Shown here piece by piece: positions 38,364-51,339 of a stretch of DNA of 64,000 bases. Within the stretch, counting starts at the first letter, position 1. Each line of letters starts with the position of its first letter. The position numbers were made by a program, and so were the translations under genes. The DNA is taken from positions 2,542,001 through 2,606,000 of the forward strand of contig OX595989.1 in NCBI GenBank assembly GCA_951394045.1, in the 5' to 3' direction. The stretch is from Nitzschia sp. DOCU1. Its lineage: Eukaryota > Bacillariophyta > Bacillariophyceae > Bacillariales > Bacillariaceae. The notes beneath the pieces are model-generated. The model did not search any database. It saw nothing but the letters and a program-made list of their open reading frames with translations, and was not told where the DNA came from.

Positions 38364-40888
38364 CTAATAGTTGATCCTGTCGCCAATCAATTTCACAAGG
38401 GGGGCAAGTTGTTCTTCGTATCGACGCCAAGACTGAAGACTGTCCTTGTAAATGCCCTTTCGTACTTGAGTTGTCGACAACGTGTTGACTGCCTGTTTTT
38501 TCTTGTGGAAATCCAAGATTTCATCATCCCACTCAAGCCCAGTAGCCGCGATGATTCTCTTTGCAACACCTGGCATATCCTCCACCATATCCTCGTATCG
38601 AATGGTGATGACACGACCTGGTAGCACCTGGTCCCAGTGGTCCATAAGTTCCCGATATCCTGTTACGACAACAAGCATCGCGACGGGTTAGTTTTGCTAT
38701 TTGTTGAGGCTTTGGTTTTCCCAAAGGAAAGTGAGATTCTCACCATTATATAGCTCAGCTAGACTGTCAAACGAGGAAGTGTAGTCCAGCGGGCCTGCCG
38801 GAAACTCGTGCTTGTAAGCCGAGAATAAGCTGTCCATCGGCTCTCGAATGACGTGCAGAATGAGCGCCTTGGGGAACAGCATGTGGATGAATCCAACATC
38901 TATCGCGGGAGGAGTTAGTATTCTTTCTTCGCAACAGCTCTTCTTGCAAGGCTCAAAAGTACTTACTGTAATAATTTGTCAGCATCTTGTCCACGTATTT
39001 GCGAGGCGAACGCCGATCAGCGGCACGCTCTTCATTAGAAGCGACCATATTCCATCGATTCTTCATTTCGTTAACGACTCCATCGGCCAATCTCTCAATC
39101 TCCTCCTTGAGGGCATTTGGGTCGCCAAGCATACTCGTATGAACAATCTTGTTTCGAATCTCGTCCAATTGTCCATTGAACACCGAGTTTTCTCCCGTTC
39201 CAACAATTTCGGGATGAGCATCAAGAATTCGCTCCAACAAGGTGGATCCACTACGAACAAATCCAATGATAAAGATGGGCGTTTCACTCTGGCTGCCTAC
39301 ATCAGGCCAAAACCCAGCGTGAAAGATTTGCTTCGTTGACTTCACTTTCTGGGTCTCGAATCCCGTGCTCCATTGAGGCAAATTACTCATCTTGTAGTGG
39401 TACGCCTTGCTCAAGCTGTCCCAGGCAGCTTCGGTGTTCTTCGTCTTCGAATCATGATAATTGAAGAGAACGTGATACAGTCTGGCGAGTGCGTTTGCGA
39501 TCATTTCACGGCCTTCTTGGTTCTTGATACCATCATATTGACCCTCCATCAATTGAATCAGTTGTTGCAAAGTCAAAATTATACTGTCCCAACCTCCGGG
39601 CACTGCTCCCTCTCTCGCCTGGAGGATCCTCGCCAGGCCTGTAAAGACGTCGAGATATCGACGCCTGGTATCCATTTCCACAACATTAAGAAAGTCTGCC
39701 GCGGCCTTTTCGTACTCTCCCAAAATAATCAAAGATGATCCTCGAGCAGACATGGCATCCAAGTATTTCGGTTCCAACTCAAGAGCTTCCGAGTAGGATG
39801 CAACTGCTTTCTCAAACATGTTGGCCATGAAATATACCTTTCCCAGAGCCGTATAGAGGGCACACAGGATTCCATCGATACTCCTTGCACTGTATTCCAT
39901 CATGACCTCTTCGTTGATATCTGCCACGCCCGTCAGAGCTCGATTCGTTTCTTCCCCAGCTTCTGTCGCTTGCTTGCGTTTCGCCCATGCGAGATCCAGC
40001 GCATTCTGGTAAGTTCGAATAGCTTCTTCTTGCATGGAACCACCATCATGATACTGCACATCATACATACGTAGTGCATCTGCAAATCGAATGGCATTGA
40101 AGAGATCTGAAGAATTATCCTAATGAGAACAAGCGCAAGGAATTGGAAGGCAAAGGTTGAGTTGTGTCAAATGGTTCCAGACGCAGGCGCAGTGCAGCAT
40201 CGACAAAGTTCTTGTACGTACTTGATAGATGCTTCGGAAATCGTTAATCAAACGAAGTAATTCCAATCGAGCAGGATCCTGGGACATGCCACGTGGGGGT
40301 GACGAAGACTTTGGCTTGTTGTCATTATTACTATTGTCAATCGTCTTTGTTTCCTTTGGAGCTTCTGATTCGACCGAGCGACTGTTGCTGGTACTCGGCG
40401 AGTCACCCGTCATGGGAGATGTATCTGTGGTGGACCAGTCCAATCTACGTCTACCAATGGCCTTGACAACCTAAATCACACGGTCAAACGACATTTCACT
40501 GAGTGTCTGCTCTTGAAAATTCATCGGGCAAGAGTCATCGACTTACCTCTTGATAACTGGTTGGCTTGTTGGCCAACATGCCCGATGCCGGAGCGTCTTT
40601 TTTCGGTGAATCATTGCGCGGAGTCGCAGTAGGAGGAGTAATGGGGCTACTAGCAATCGTGTCACTCTTATCGTCGCCCAAGTTGATCGAGATTTGTCGG
40701 TTGGCCCCCTTGATTGGATAAAACGTAGGAGCGGTATCCACAGCGAAGCGGCTCAAAATCGCAATGAACAGCATTGGAAGAATCCAGTAGATTCCGACGG
40801 CCAGTGGTATCGAATCGTCATTGTATTTGGGGGGCTTGCCCTTGGGTTCGGATGGTCTCGATGCTGCTGCGGCCGTCGTGTCCGTCAT
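38364..40888 (-). CDS. membrane-anchored TPR sulfotransferase (5 exons)
   Basis: Transfers sulfate from PAPS to a protein or glycan acceptor, probably in the Golgi. Exons: 40888-40547, 40470-40222, 40119-38967, 38899-38744 and 38659-38364; every junction is GT-AG and in frame, giving 731 residues. Order: N-terminal anchor (AVGIYWILPMLFIAILSRF, about residues 28-47), Ser/Pro/Asn-rich stem, TPR units (ALYTALGKVYFMANMFEKAV, YLDAMSARGSSLIILGEYEK), then sulfotransferase. The PAPS 5'-phosphosulfate loop is IIGFVRSGSTLLERIL (about 450) and the 3'-phosphate site ILHVIREPMDSLFSAY (about 590). TPR-sulfotransferase fusions occur in bacteria and protists; the acceptor here is unknown. Confidence 0.9.
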
Positions 40889-41418
40889 TTGCCTTGTCAG
40901 CGATCAAGTTCAAAATCACAATATCAGCGCGTCCACACAAAAAGTCAAAACTTTCAGTAGCTTCGTCTTTGCCTTTTTCGTCCCGTACGATCGTAGCACA
41001 GAACCGACTCTACTACCGACGCGATCAATACCGGTGGGTATAGGAAAGGCTCAGTTTAGATTCAAAAGGACCCAGCAACTACTTGCGGAAGGGCACAGTG
41101 GCATTGTGACGAGATGGCAGAGGATGATCGAAGATGATGGAAAAACAGGGTGCAAAAGTGTCCCTCAAAAGTGTTGTAAAGGGGGAAAGTCGGGCTGGCG
41201 CATCCAGCGGATATGTTCGACTATTACGACTATACATTCGACCCGACCGACCCATAAAAACAGCAAACACAACAATGACGGCCGACAGCGGCGGTGCGAG
41301 ACAATGATGAACGGCCAAAACAGCAACTCTCGCGAACTTACTTTGTCTCTCGATATATTAGTACCTCATCAACCGAACTCCCTCCCGTGTTACACTGTGA
41401 AACGGAAGCCAGAAAGTC
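40889..41418. other. divergent promoter region
   Basis: Lies between the sulfotransferase start (minus) and the TXNDC9 start (plus). Several open frames on the plus strand cross it but show no domain; part is 5' UTR of TXNDC9. Confidence 0.4.
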
Positions 41419-42413
41419 ATGCCGAGTCTTCAGAATGCTGCTCCAGGAGCGAAAAGCTCCAAGTTCCAAGGGCTGAATCCCTTCACTCCCTTCCTCGCAC
41501 AACCGGTACGTAATGGCACCGCCATGGAAACATTCCATCTTGGTAGGGATTAGTTCTCACTTTCATTACGCGTTGTAACTAGGGAGATTTGGACGGTGAC
41601 GATGGTGGGACGCCCGAGGAAACTTTGTCGGAGAATCTGGACCGTCGCTTGCGCGTTTCGGCCCCATCGTCTCAAGTTGCTCCAATGATGCGACAGCAGC
41701 AGCAGCAGCAAGAACAACAATCACACGTCCTTCCCGGTCAAACGTCTACCACACCGAACGCTACAAACCTCAATAGTAGCGACACTCCAGTCCAAAAAGC
41801 TGATGAAAAGAAGGTCGATTCAGCGGAGAATGACGATGATAGTGATTTGGATGAATTTGATGACGACGATCAAGCGTTGGAAGCCTTTCGTCAAAGACGA
41901 TTGGCAGAACTGCAAAGGGAGCACGCCAAAGTTAGTCAACAAACTTCCAAGGGGCATGGTGAGGTACGGACCATCACACAAGATGAATTCTTGCCGGAAT
42001 GCACTGGCAGCAGCAAATTTGTAGTGGTTCACTTTTTCCATGACGATTTTGAACGATGCAAATTGATGGATCATCATTTGCGAATCATTGCTCCGCTGCA
42101 TTTGTCGTGCAAATTCATTCGCATCAATGCCGAGAAGGCGCCCTTTTTTGTGGCCAAACTAGCCATTCAAACCTTACCGACGCTGATTGTATTCAAGGAC
42201 GGTAAAGCTATCGATCGATTGATGGGATTTGAGGGATTGTCGGATACCAAACATCCCGATGAGTTTCCAACGAGTCGATTAGGGCGATGGCTAGAAAAGA
42301 CGGGTGCCATTGAATATGAAGGCCCCGATAGCGATGACGAGGAAGCTAACGGTAGTCGGAATCGAGCCGGTATGCTCGCTAGCAGATATCAAGTGTACGA
42401 TGAGGACATCTAA
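41419..42413 (+). CDS. TXNDC9: thioredoxin domain-containing protein 9 / phosducin-like (2 exons)
   Basis: Cofactor of the CCT/TRiC chaperonin in tubulin and actin folding (known for TXNDC9/PLP3). Exon 1 is 41419-41505 and exon 2 is 41583-42413; intron GTACGT...ACTAG, phase 0, giving 305 residues. The N-terminal part is poly-Gln and acidic; then comes the family block GHGEVRTITQDEFLPE (about 150-166) and the thioredoxin-like fold VVHFFHDDFERCKLMDHHL, INAEKAPFFVAKLAIQTLPT and GFEGLSD. The redox CxxC is absent, as in all members of this family. Exon 1 is my model: without it the frame would lack an ATG. Confidence 0.87.
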
Positions 42414-42473
42414 GATTAGCAGGAATATCGTTGCTACTCTAGTGCTCTAGAAAATACCTTAGCTGTCTGTCTC

Positions 42474-43547
42474 TCAAATTGTCACTTCTCGACGTCCGTG
42501 ATCATCAGTGGTGCCTTTCATTTGCCAATATGGATCAAAGAACCCCTGAACGCCAATCCGAAAGTCCAAACTGACTCGAGTATTGTTGGTGGAGTTGGCA
42601 TTGACGTAATGCCGACATGACGATCCATGGAACGAAATAGCTTGGCCGATCTTGGCAGGGATGGGATGGTAATCGTCTGACCGAAAGGTGGTTTCGCTCC
42701 ACAAATCGACGCCAGTCAAGACTCGATCCGTAAGGGGGACCCAAAAGTTGAGTTCTCCATTCTGGTGACCATATTCTGCATCATTGTGAGGTTTTACTTT
42801 TGCCCACCCAGGCCCTGGCTGCAATCGCATGGTCGGTGGATATTGATAGTAAAAAGTCAAAGGTTCGTCCGTCGGAATGGCGCCCGTATCCTCCAGTCTC
42901 TTTTTCAAATACGGCAATGCGACTTGGTCGACAAATCTCACAAATTCTTTCAAAAACTCTTCGTTGGAAGCGACAGCATCGGACAGATATTTTTGCGCAT
43001 TTTCGCAGCATCCTCCATTGACCGATCGCCAAATGGAGGGTATCGGCACTCGAAAATCCTCAAGCCGCGGTTGCTCCCTTCCTTCTATTTCTTCAAAAGT
43101 CCCCACAATCGATTCATCGCAACTTTGGAGCAAGGAAATAACGGCAGGACGCAAATCATATTGCGCCAAATCGTAGTCGAAAATATCTTCGGACAACAAT
43201 GGGTCTGGCAGCCACGTCGTTTGGGTTTCCATGCCAGTGCGATCTTTGGGTTTAGGGTCATGATTTCGTCGTTTCACATCATACTTGACTCGGTGGGCCG
43301 ACGAACGTAGCGTTGGAATACCACTTTTGTACAAGAGGCCATCCTTATCTCCCCCGTATTCGCGGCTATTTGCAATAAATTTCTTGTCATTCGTTGCTGT
43401 CGTGGGAGTATCACTGGGCTCGGCAGCAATTTTGGAGGATTCCATCACCATGTTTATTCTTCCAATAGCAAGTGACCTTACTCTGCCTCGAAAAACCTCA
43501 CCAAACGATGTTAGCAACACCAGGGTTGTAGGGAACGCGATGAGCAT
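42474..43547 (-). CDS. 2OG-Fe(II) oxygenase (StrG/PhyH-like)
   Basis: 357 residues. Double-stranded beta-helix motifs: H-x-D in KVKPHNDAEYGHQNGELNFW (about residue 258), distal His in GSSCRHYVNANSTNNTRVS (about 325) and the following Arg as 2OG ligand (TRVSLDFR). The substrate is unknown; the HNDAEYGH block resembles that of uncharacterised StrG-type oxygenases. The N-terminus is hydrophobic (LIAFPTTLVLLTSF) and may be a signal or transit sequence. Convergent with TXNDC9 with only 60 bp between stops. Confidence 0.8.
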   Translation of the reverse strand: MLIAFPTTLVLLTSFGEVFRGRVRSLAIGRINMVMESSKIAAEPSDTPTTATNDKKFIANSREYGGDKDGLLYKSGIPTLRSSAHRVKYDVKRRNHDPKPKDRTGMETQTTWLPDPLLSEDIFDYDLAQYDLRPAVISLLQSCDESIVGTFEEIEGREQPRLEDFRVPIPSIWRSVNGGCCENAQKYLSDAVASNEEFLKEFVRFVDQVALPYLKKRLEDTGAIPTDEPLTFYYQYPPTMRLQPGPGWAKVKPHNDAEYGHQNGELNFWVPLTDRVLTGVDLWSETTFRSDDYHPIPAKIGQAISFHGSSCRHYVNANSTNNTRVSLDFRIGVQGFFDPYWQMKGTTDDHGRREVTI

Positions 43548-44029
43548 TTACGCTCCATCCAATCTTGAATCCAGCTGGAATGCCGCAATGCCAAAGTCGC
43601 CATGGTCGGCTGCTGTCGGATCGATGGCTGGTGTGGCGGGTTGGGAATGAAAGGAGTGGCCATTATCCATCATGCGGGACACGAAGGGCGAACTGGCGAA
43701 CAAGCCCGAGCCCAAGGGACTTTTGCAAGAACGTGCCAAGGAAAAGAGAGGTGGAAAATCCGGCGTTGGGCAAGGATGGTGCCGGAAGCAAAATAAGATC
43801 AGCCTTGGTTCCAGCATTTGCTCGCGAGTACATTAAGTAAATATATTTAAGGAACATGGAAGACAACTCGGATTCTCGTCAAAGGGATTGAAATTTGGTT
43901 GACTCGAACCGTAAGGGTACGTAAGCGCGCGAGACCATGGATGCGATCTCTCTTTATTAATGGGAATCTCGCTTGGTTTTTTCACCATCAACCTCTCATT
44001 ATTCCAATCACGACCTCCCTTGAACAACC
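43548..44029. other. divergent intergenic region
   Basis: Between the 2OG oxygenase start and the HAD phosphatase start. Short open frames only; no element recognised. Confidence 0.4.
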
Positions 44030-44998
44030 ATGACCCTCGGCAAACGCGACTTTCTTCGCCTATCCTTCTTGTTTACTTTCTCAACAACACTAGCCTGTCA
44101 GAATGGGTGTGCTACAAACGCAGCGTTTATCGCAGCCTCCGCTACCACGCATTGCCGCCGCACATCATTTCTTCCGGAAGGAATGCAAAGGAGTACAGCA
44201 TTCAATGGGCAATGGCAGCAACGCCCGCAACAATCTTCAACAACTGTGACACAACTTTTCATGCAAGCTTCCAATCATACTGGGGTTATTGGAAGTGGGC
44301 TCGGTCATCATAATCATCGGGAATCCTCTACTGAGTTATCGGCGTCCTTTGCCGATATGGCCGCCTCCATGGGTTACAAAGTCTACTGTGACCTTGATGG
44401 GGTATTGGTTGATTTCGAAAAAGGAGTCCGCCAACTTTTAAAAGCTCCTTCATCGAAGCTTGTAAAGGGTACCATGTGGAAACACATTGCCCGTGCCAAC
44501 GCTTTCTATGAACATTTGGACTGGACCAACGATGGCAAACGCTTGTGGGACGGCATACGCCATTTGCAGCCCGACATTTTGACCGGTGTACCCTATCCCA
44601 AATCATCTCGAGTCGAAAAGGTTAATTGGTGCAAACGAGAATTGGGTCTTCCCAAAGTCAACCATGTCGACATGGCAGCTGGATGTCGCTTTCATGAAAG
44701 CGTGAATGGCAACTTTCCCAAACAGGATGCCACCAACATTATTACATGCTGGTCAAACAATAAGCACATGGAATGTGGTCATGGATCGTAAGTTTATCTT
44801 TTGTGTTGTCGTAGATGGCGAGTATTCACGAGCGACAGCATCTCACTTTTTGCCTTTGTCTTGGTTCCTTTCAACAGCGTCCTGATTGATGATCGGGAGT
44901 GCATGCGAGATCCTTGGGAAAATGCTGGAGGAATTTTTATCCACCATATCGACGCCGAAACGACGCTCCAAGAACTTCGTGAACGAGGCATCCTATGA
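44030..44998 (+). CDS. HAD-superfamily phosphatase, 5'-nucleotidase-like (2 exons)
   Basis: Exon 1 is 44030-44787, exon 2 is 44878-44998; intron GTAAGT...TCAACAG. The 292-residue product has an N-terminal signal-like segment (FLRLSFLFTFSTTLAC), a Gln/Ser/Thr-rich linker, and a HAD core from about residue 115: motif I VYCDLDGVLVDFEKG with both Asp residues, motif II/III region ILTGVPYPKSSRVEKVNWCKRELG (cut) and the terminal acidic motif as VLIDDRECMRDPWENAGG, which is encoded by exon 2. Substrate unknown. The splice restores the DD motif, which supports the model. Confidence 0.85.
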
Positions 44999-45642
44999 TC
45001 ATATTGTACATAATATGTAGCCGTCACGGCTAACGACTTTCCTTTGTTACAAATACAATTTTGAAATCATCAATTTAAGTAGAAATTTATACTTCACTTT
45101 TCTTGCCATTCCCTTTCATTGCAACTACTTGTACTACTGTAGAGAAGCAGTAACCCAACGCCAAATCTACTTGGCAGAAAAATGATTAGAAGCTCCGGCA
45201 GTCAAGGCAGTCATAGGATTGAAGCAGTCGAGTCCCTCTCTCCAGGCGCGCCGGCGGGGTAGGGAGGATGACCCGCAGATCGATCGAAATATGTTGGACT
45301 CGATGAAGTCAAACTTTGAGCTGACCTGCCTCGCTTTGGCGAACACTCGTTGGCCAATCAAATTCCTCCAATCTGATTGAAGTGGGAGATAGAAATTCTC
45401 AGAAAGCTTGCTCTCACGTAAAACACCATTTCAACTTCTCACCCGCAGCAGCATTTTTGTTTGAAGTCACTTGGTTGAACTACTCTGCCCGTCTCCTTCT
45501 GTGGATTGCACAACAACAATCCTGTTGAAGCTCAAAGGAGATACCACGGCGTTGGCGGAATCAAGCAGAAGTTAACCGCAATCGGCGGTCTCTCTCCGGA
45601 ATAAATTTTCTCACTGGTTCTCCCGTGATTTCTACATTCACC
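44999..45642. other. intergenic, no supported gene
   Basis: 640 bp. Only a 64-codon minus-strand frame near 45167-45361 with no similarity. The left part is AT-rich 3' flank; the right part is the presumptive promoter of the EamA transporter. Confidence 0.4.
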
Positions 45643-46975
45643 ATGCACGAACGTCGACGACACCCCAAGGAGGATTTTTCTCCACGGCCTACCCAGGTTG
45701 CCGCATGGCCGACCAGCGCTGCTTCCACGAAGAAACTACCTCGTCGCTTTGTGCGTCGAAAAGGATCCAGCTTTGGATTTCTTCCCTCATTGGAACTGGG
45801 GTTGTGGTCTTCCCGCGCCCTGTTGCTCATAGTAGCAGGCATGTATTCCACCAATTTTGCCAGTGTCAAGTACCTCGAGACCATGTGTGTGTAGCCGCCC
45901 TGTCAACATGACCCCGCGGAGATTGCCTTTTGCCGCTTTCTCGTCTCGGCCATGGTGTGCTTGCCGATTTTGTACATGAATCGAAAGCAGTTGCCGTTGA
46001 TCAAAGCCGGTCTTGAGGTCGGCTGCTCTTTGAGTATCAATTACATTTGCCAGGCACAGGCCCTCGAGCTTATTCCAGCCGGAAAAATGCTGTTTCATCG
46101 GGACGCTGGCAGTCGCAGTGGTTCCAATTTTCAATGGTATCTTTTTGGGCAAACCCATCAAGCCAATGAATTTAGTGAGTGCGTTCATTGCTCTCTTGGG
46201 AGTGGCAATTTTAGAAAATATCATCTCGACGGGGATTGGCAGCAGTGTTGAAGCAACGGACAACGCCGCTGGAACAAGTTCTTCGTTCTTTGGTGGCTTG
46301 GGCAAAGGAGATTTGCTGGCCATTGGACAGCCTATTGGCTTTGGATATTCTGTCATGAGAATCGATTATTATCTGGAAAAGTATTCTCACCTACCCAATC
46401 GCGTCTTGACCATTACGGCCGCGCAATGCGTGTCGGTCTGTGTGATCACATTTTTGTGGGTTCTCTATGACAATGGAGGTTCCGTGCCGGACTTGAGTTA
46501 TATGATCGAACCTCACCATTTGCTGGCATTGGGCTGGACTGGAATTGTGACGAGCGTCGGGGCGATTACCCTTCAGGGAATTGCATTGCAAAAGGCTGGA
46601 GCAACCGATGCAGCGCTTATTTTCTGTACAGAACCCATCATGGCATCACTTTTTGCGGGATGGCTCCTGAATGAAACGCCGGCGGCGTCCACCTACGTTG
46701 GCGGAGCTGTCATTGTAACAGCGTGCGTTCTTGGAAGCCTGGGGGATGTTGACGGTGGTGGTGGCCCGGTGAAGAAAAAGAAACTTCAAACCAAGTCGAG
46801 TAATGTTGTCACGTCAGAAGATGAAGATTCGCCCTTCTTGTCGACTAGTCTACTTCCCATGCTGAATTATCGAAGCAAAACTGTGTTAAAATCCGACACG
46901 AGCCTTCCGAGCTTGACAGATGTCCAAGATTTCCCGACTCGGACGGCCAGCAGAGATCTCCACGCGCTCATTTGA
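45643..46975 (+). pseudogene. EamA/DMT-family transporter with two lesions
   Basis: Drug/metabolite-type transporter with ten predicted helices. Coding similarity is continuous (ALLLIVAGMYSTNFASVKYLE; FCRFLVSAMVCLPILYM; VVPIFNGIFLGKPIKPMN; ALGWTGIVTSVGAITLQGIAL; PIMASLFAGWLL), but the frame is broken twice: an in-frame TAG at 45892-45894 just before PPCQHDPAEIAFCRF, and a single-base shift in the A-run at 46083-46087, after IPAGK, which moves the frame by +1. No intron can remove either. A family member downstream of the shift would lack the first three helices. Either a recent pseudogene or two base errors in the assembly. Confidence 0.75.
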
Positions 46976-47071
46976 AACGATATAGACAAACCTGTAAAAT
47001 ATAGGCAGACATTGTACGTATGTACTGGGTGTGGTGCATTACTAGTATCCGAGACGAGCTCTTTACAACGA

Positions 47072-47752
47072 TCATCGCCGTTGCCGTTTTGTTTTGGATT
47101 TTTCTCGCAAATTTCCTACCGGACGCGAATCGGATCGTTTCTTGACAATCTCTTCATATCTTTGCAACAATTCCTCGTCGGACACTTTGGGCTGCTTTGA
47201 TCTCGGGCTATCATGTTCCAGTGATGCCTTGGATTCTTTCCAAGCTTCTTCCATGGCGGCATTGAATCCTCCAAACGACCGCCGCCCAATCAATGCTGCC
47301 TTCATGCCGTACATGTCAATGGGTGTGGCTTCTTGATAAGATACAGTGAGAGCAACAGGAGTATCAATTTCCATGTGATCATTACCGTCGTTGTGATCGA
47401 GGGGTCGCGTCGTGGGCGTTGTCGTCGTGGTAGTAGGAAGGGGTGGCAAGGGCGTGGTGGAGACGGCAGCACCAGCAGCAGGCGTGCTGCGAACGGGTAC
47501 ACTGTTACTTTCATGATCTATGGATAGTCGTTCTTTTCGTTGCTGTTCTTGTTGTTGTTGTGTTTCTTGTTTTCGTTTCATAAATCGCATATTCATGGTA
47601 GCCCCCGAAAGCTTTTTGGTAGGCGTCAATGATGCGGTGGGAGTACCCGCCATTTGAAGAGAAGAGGCGGATTTGTTGGAGGATTTTTTAGATGATGATG
47701 CCGACGACTGTTTCGTGCCGGAAGATGGCGGGGAAGTTCCAGGTTTCCACAT
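47072..47752 (-). CDS. MPHOSPH6: M-phase phosphoprotein 6 (exosome cofactor MPP6)
   Basis: Binds the nuclear RNA exosome and helps recruit the MTR4 helicase (known for human and yeast MPP6). The 226-residue product starts at ATG 47752; the frame is open further up without ATG. It keeps three short signatures in order: KLSGATMNMRFMKRK (about residues 47-61; human KLSKNLLRMKFM), MKAALIGRRSFGGFNAAME (about 150-168; human GRMSFRGFNPEVE) and SDEELLQRYEEIVKK (about 195; human SDEEMARRYETLV), then a basic tail RQRR. The linker between the first two is a long low-complexity Thr/Pro/Gln insert. Small size and weak conservation make it easy to miss. Confidence 0.8.
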   Translation of the reverse strand: MWKPGTSPPSSGTKQSSASSSKKSSNKSASSLQMAGTPTASLTPTKKLSGATMNMRFMKRKQETQQQQEQQRKERLSIDHESNSVPVRSTPAAGAAVSTTPLPPLPTTTTTTPTTRPLDHNDGNDHMEIDTPVALTVSYQEATPIDMYGMKAALIGRRSFGGFNAAMEEAWKESKASLEHDSPRSKQPKVSDEELLQRYEEIVKKRSDSRPVGNLREKSKTKRQRR

Positions 47753-48278
47753 GATTTGATCAACGACGCGCAAGACGACACGGCAAATGGAAAATGATTC
47801 TTCTTTTTGTTGCAGGTATTTGCAAGTCGTTGGCTTTTTTCTGGCTTCTTCCACCGAGAACAAAACTGATTACGTTTAGCTCACAATCGATACTGGTTCG
47901 ATGGATGTAAGAGGTAGCAGTGACGTTTGCGATTGCCGACCACTGTAGGAATCTAGTCGAGAGTATGAGGAGGATATGCTCATGGTCGCAAATCTTCTTT
48001 GTTCGATTTTTTGTTGGTTTAAGGCCCCCCAAATGTACGTCCGTCTTCCGGTCATGCTCAGTCGGGTCCCGAATCAACGGAGATGACTTATCCGACCATA
48101 GGTGTCAGCCACGCCGAATTTTCTGCGCGCGCTACGGCCAGCTGGCTCGCGACTAGATATTTCGCCTCTTTCTCTTCTTCGCGTTAGGAGCGCTCTTCTT
48201 GGCACTCGTAAAGAAGTGTCACAATTTTGGTTGCTCCCAGTCCTGTTGAGAAATAACATCTCTTTTCCCTTCCAAACC
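47753..48278. other. divergent promoter region
   Basis: Between MPP6 (minus) and the cysteine protease (plus). Contains GC-rich CGCGCGC near 48125; no gene. Confidence 0.4.
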
Positions 48279-49765
<1,487 letters not shown>

Positions 49766-50151
49766 AACAGCATATATTGGATGATTAAGATATCCTTAAA
49801 CCGCGGCACCTCCAGTGTGCGTCTGACCAAGTTATACGAACGCTACTTTTTGATTGTTATTGCAATGTTCATTTATTATTGCGTGGTTCCTTCTTTCATT
49901 GGCTAGAGTGGTCCCTGTCGGTGCGTGTTTTCAATCCACGATCGTGAAGCCCAACTTGTAATCGTTGCGACACATCATCCACGTTCCATTCCCCTCGCAA
50001 CAAAACGTACACGTCGAACGCTGCAAAAATAGCATCGGTGACATTTCTTTGATGCCATTCTTGTCAATCCATCTCTGTCAAAAGTTGCACAATCAAACTT
50101 GGCGATTGAGGAAACTATTGATTAAAGCTCAAATATAAACTACTGGTACTC
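49766..50151. other. intergenic
   Basis: 3' flank of the protease gene and promoter of the next plus-strand gene. Nothing further recognised. Confidence 0.4.
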
Positions 50152-51339
50152 ATGAGATTCTCGGGTGACTTTCGGGGCTCCTCGTTCCATGGATTGGAAG
50201 CGGAGTCGCTATCCGCATTGCTCGAGGCATTAGATCCCACGGCGACAGCATCCAAGGATGACATGAGGTGCTGGATGCGCATTATGAAAGGAAATAGTCA
50301 GGCAGAACGGTGGGTAGAAGTCTTTCTCGACATTCCAGATTACTTTGCCAGCCTTTGCCGTTTTGTTTCAAATCCAGAAGAAATTCAAGTAATCTTTCGC
50401 GGTCATGAGCAGTCTTTGGATCCCTTGTTGAAAGGTTTGGACGTGACGGCGACGACATTGGAAGACAGTTTCACTGTGAATGATTCCTTTTCGGTGCCCA
50501 ATAAAAACAACAATGTGACCATCTTGTCCGAAGATGCAGCAGCAACGTCGTTGCTGGTGGAAGATCTAGACATTTCACAGGCCACAAACTTTTGGGATCC
50601 CATTACCAATCGCAAAATCGAACAACTCGGCGATCCCTTCTTGATAGTCTTTTACTCCAAGAAATTCCAAAGCGAAGACTCAAAGACTTTGTGTGTGAGC
50701 AAGTCCGCATTGGAGTCGTATGTGGCGTGTGCATTGAATGATGGGCATGATATCATTCGACTCAAGATTGCTCATAATGTGTCATGTAGAGATGGCAAGA
50801 AGCGATCCTTTTCTCTAACGCCCATTGTGTGGGTCCAGTCGCTGTTGCCGAATTCACGTACTCTCAGTCAACTTTTTCGTAAAGCTGCCGAGACGACATT
50901 GCAAAGAAACTTTCAGCTCACCAACTTGAGCGAAGATGAAGATCTCTGGGATCGAGTCTGCTTTTGGCTATCGGATATGCTCTCCTTCCATGACCGAGCC
51001 CTAAAGCGCATGTCCTATCACGGCGAGTCACCCTCAGAAGATGCGTTGGATACACCGCCATTCATGTCAGGCTTTTACTTTACACCTTCAGAGGCTCGTA
51101 ATCTTGGAAAGATTGTCATGTCCAATGGAACGTACTTGCAAGATCTTCTCCAAAATTTTGCCGATCTTCATGACGATAGCGACGCCCAGCATGATTTTGG
51201 AGTGCAATTGTGTCAATCGTTTCAGTTGGATGATGAATTCCCCATGGACACCGTATTCAAGCAGCAAAAGGCCAAATGGATAAGGGAACGTCAACAGGAT
51301 CTGCTAGGATATGGGTATGGTCCATCCTTTTTTGACTGA
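50152..51339 (+). CDS. hypothetical protein, 395 residues
   Basis: Single-exon soluble protein with no recognised domain. Visible traits: a mixed alpha/beta body with LLIVFYSKKF-type strands (DPFLIVFYSKKFQ, about 160), VSKSALESYVACAL, IVWVQSLLPNSRTLSQLFRKAAETTL (cut), a segment PPFMSGFYFTPSEARNLGKI and a C-terminus with AKWIRERQQDLLGYGYGPSFF. Balanced composition and ATG start with an empty upstream region support a real gene. The region N-terminal to 100 is acidic. It may be a lineage-specific diatom protein. Confidence 0.7.
   Translation: MRFSGDFRGSSFHGLEAESLSALLEALDPTATASKDDMRCWMRIMKGNSQAERWVEVFLDIPDYFASLCRFVSNPEEIQVIFRGHEQSLDPLLKGLDVTATTLEDSFTVNDSFSVPNKNNNVTILSEDAAATSLLVEDLDISQATNFWDPITNRKIEQLGDPFLIVFYSKKFQSEDSKTLCVSKSALESYVACALNDGHDIIRLKIAHNVSCRDGKKRSFSLTPIVWVQSLLPNSRTLSQLFRKAAETTLQRNFQLTNLSEDEDLWDRVCFWLSDMLSFHDRALKRMSYHGESPSEDALDTPPFMSGFYFTPSEARNLGKIVMSNGTYLQDLLQNFADLHDDSDAQHDFGVQLCQSFQLDDEFPMDTVFKQQKAKWIRERQQDLLGYGYGPSFFD

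Noticed and set aside
43880..43920. T-arm-like GGTTCGAGTC on the minus strand as a tRNA
   Set aside because: No matching acceptor, D or anticodon stems can be formed around it.
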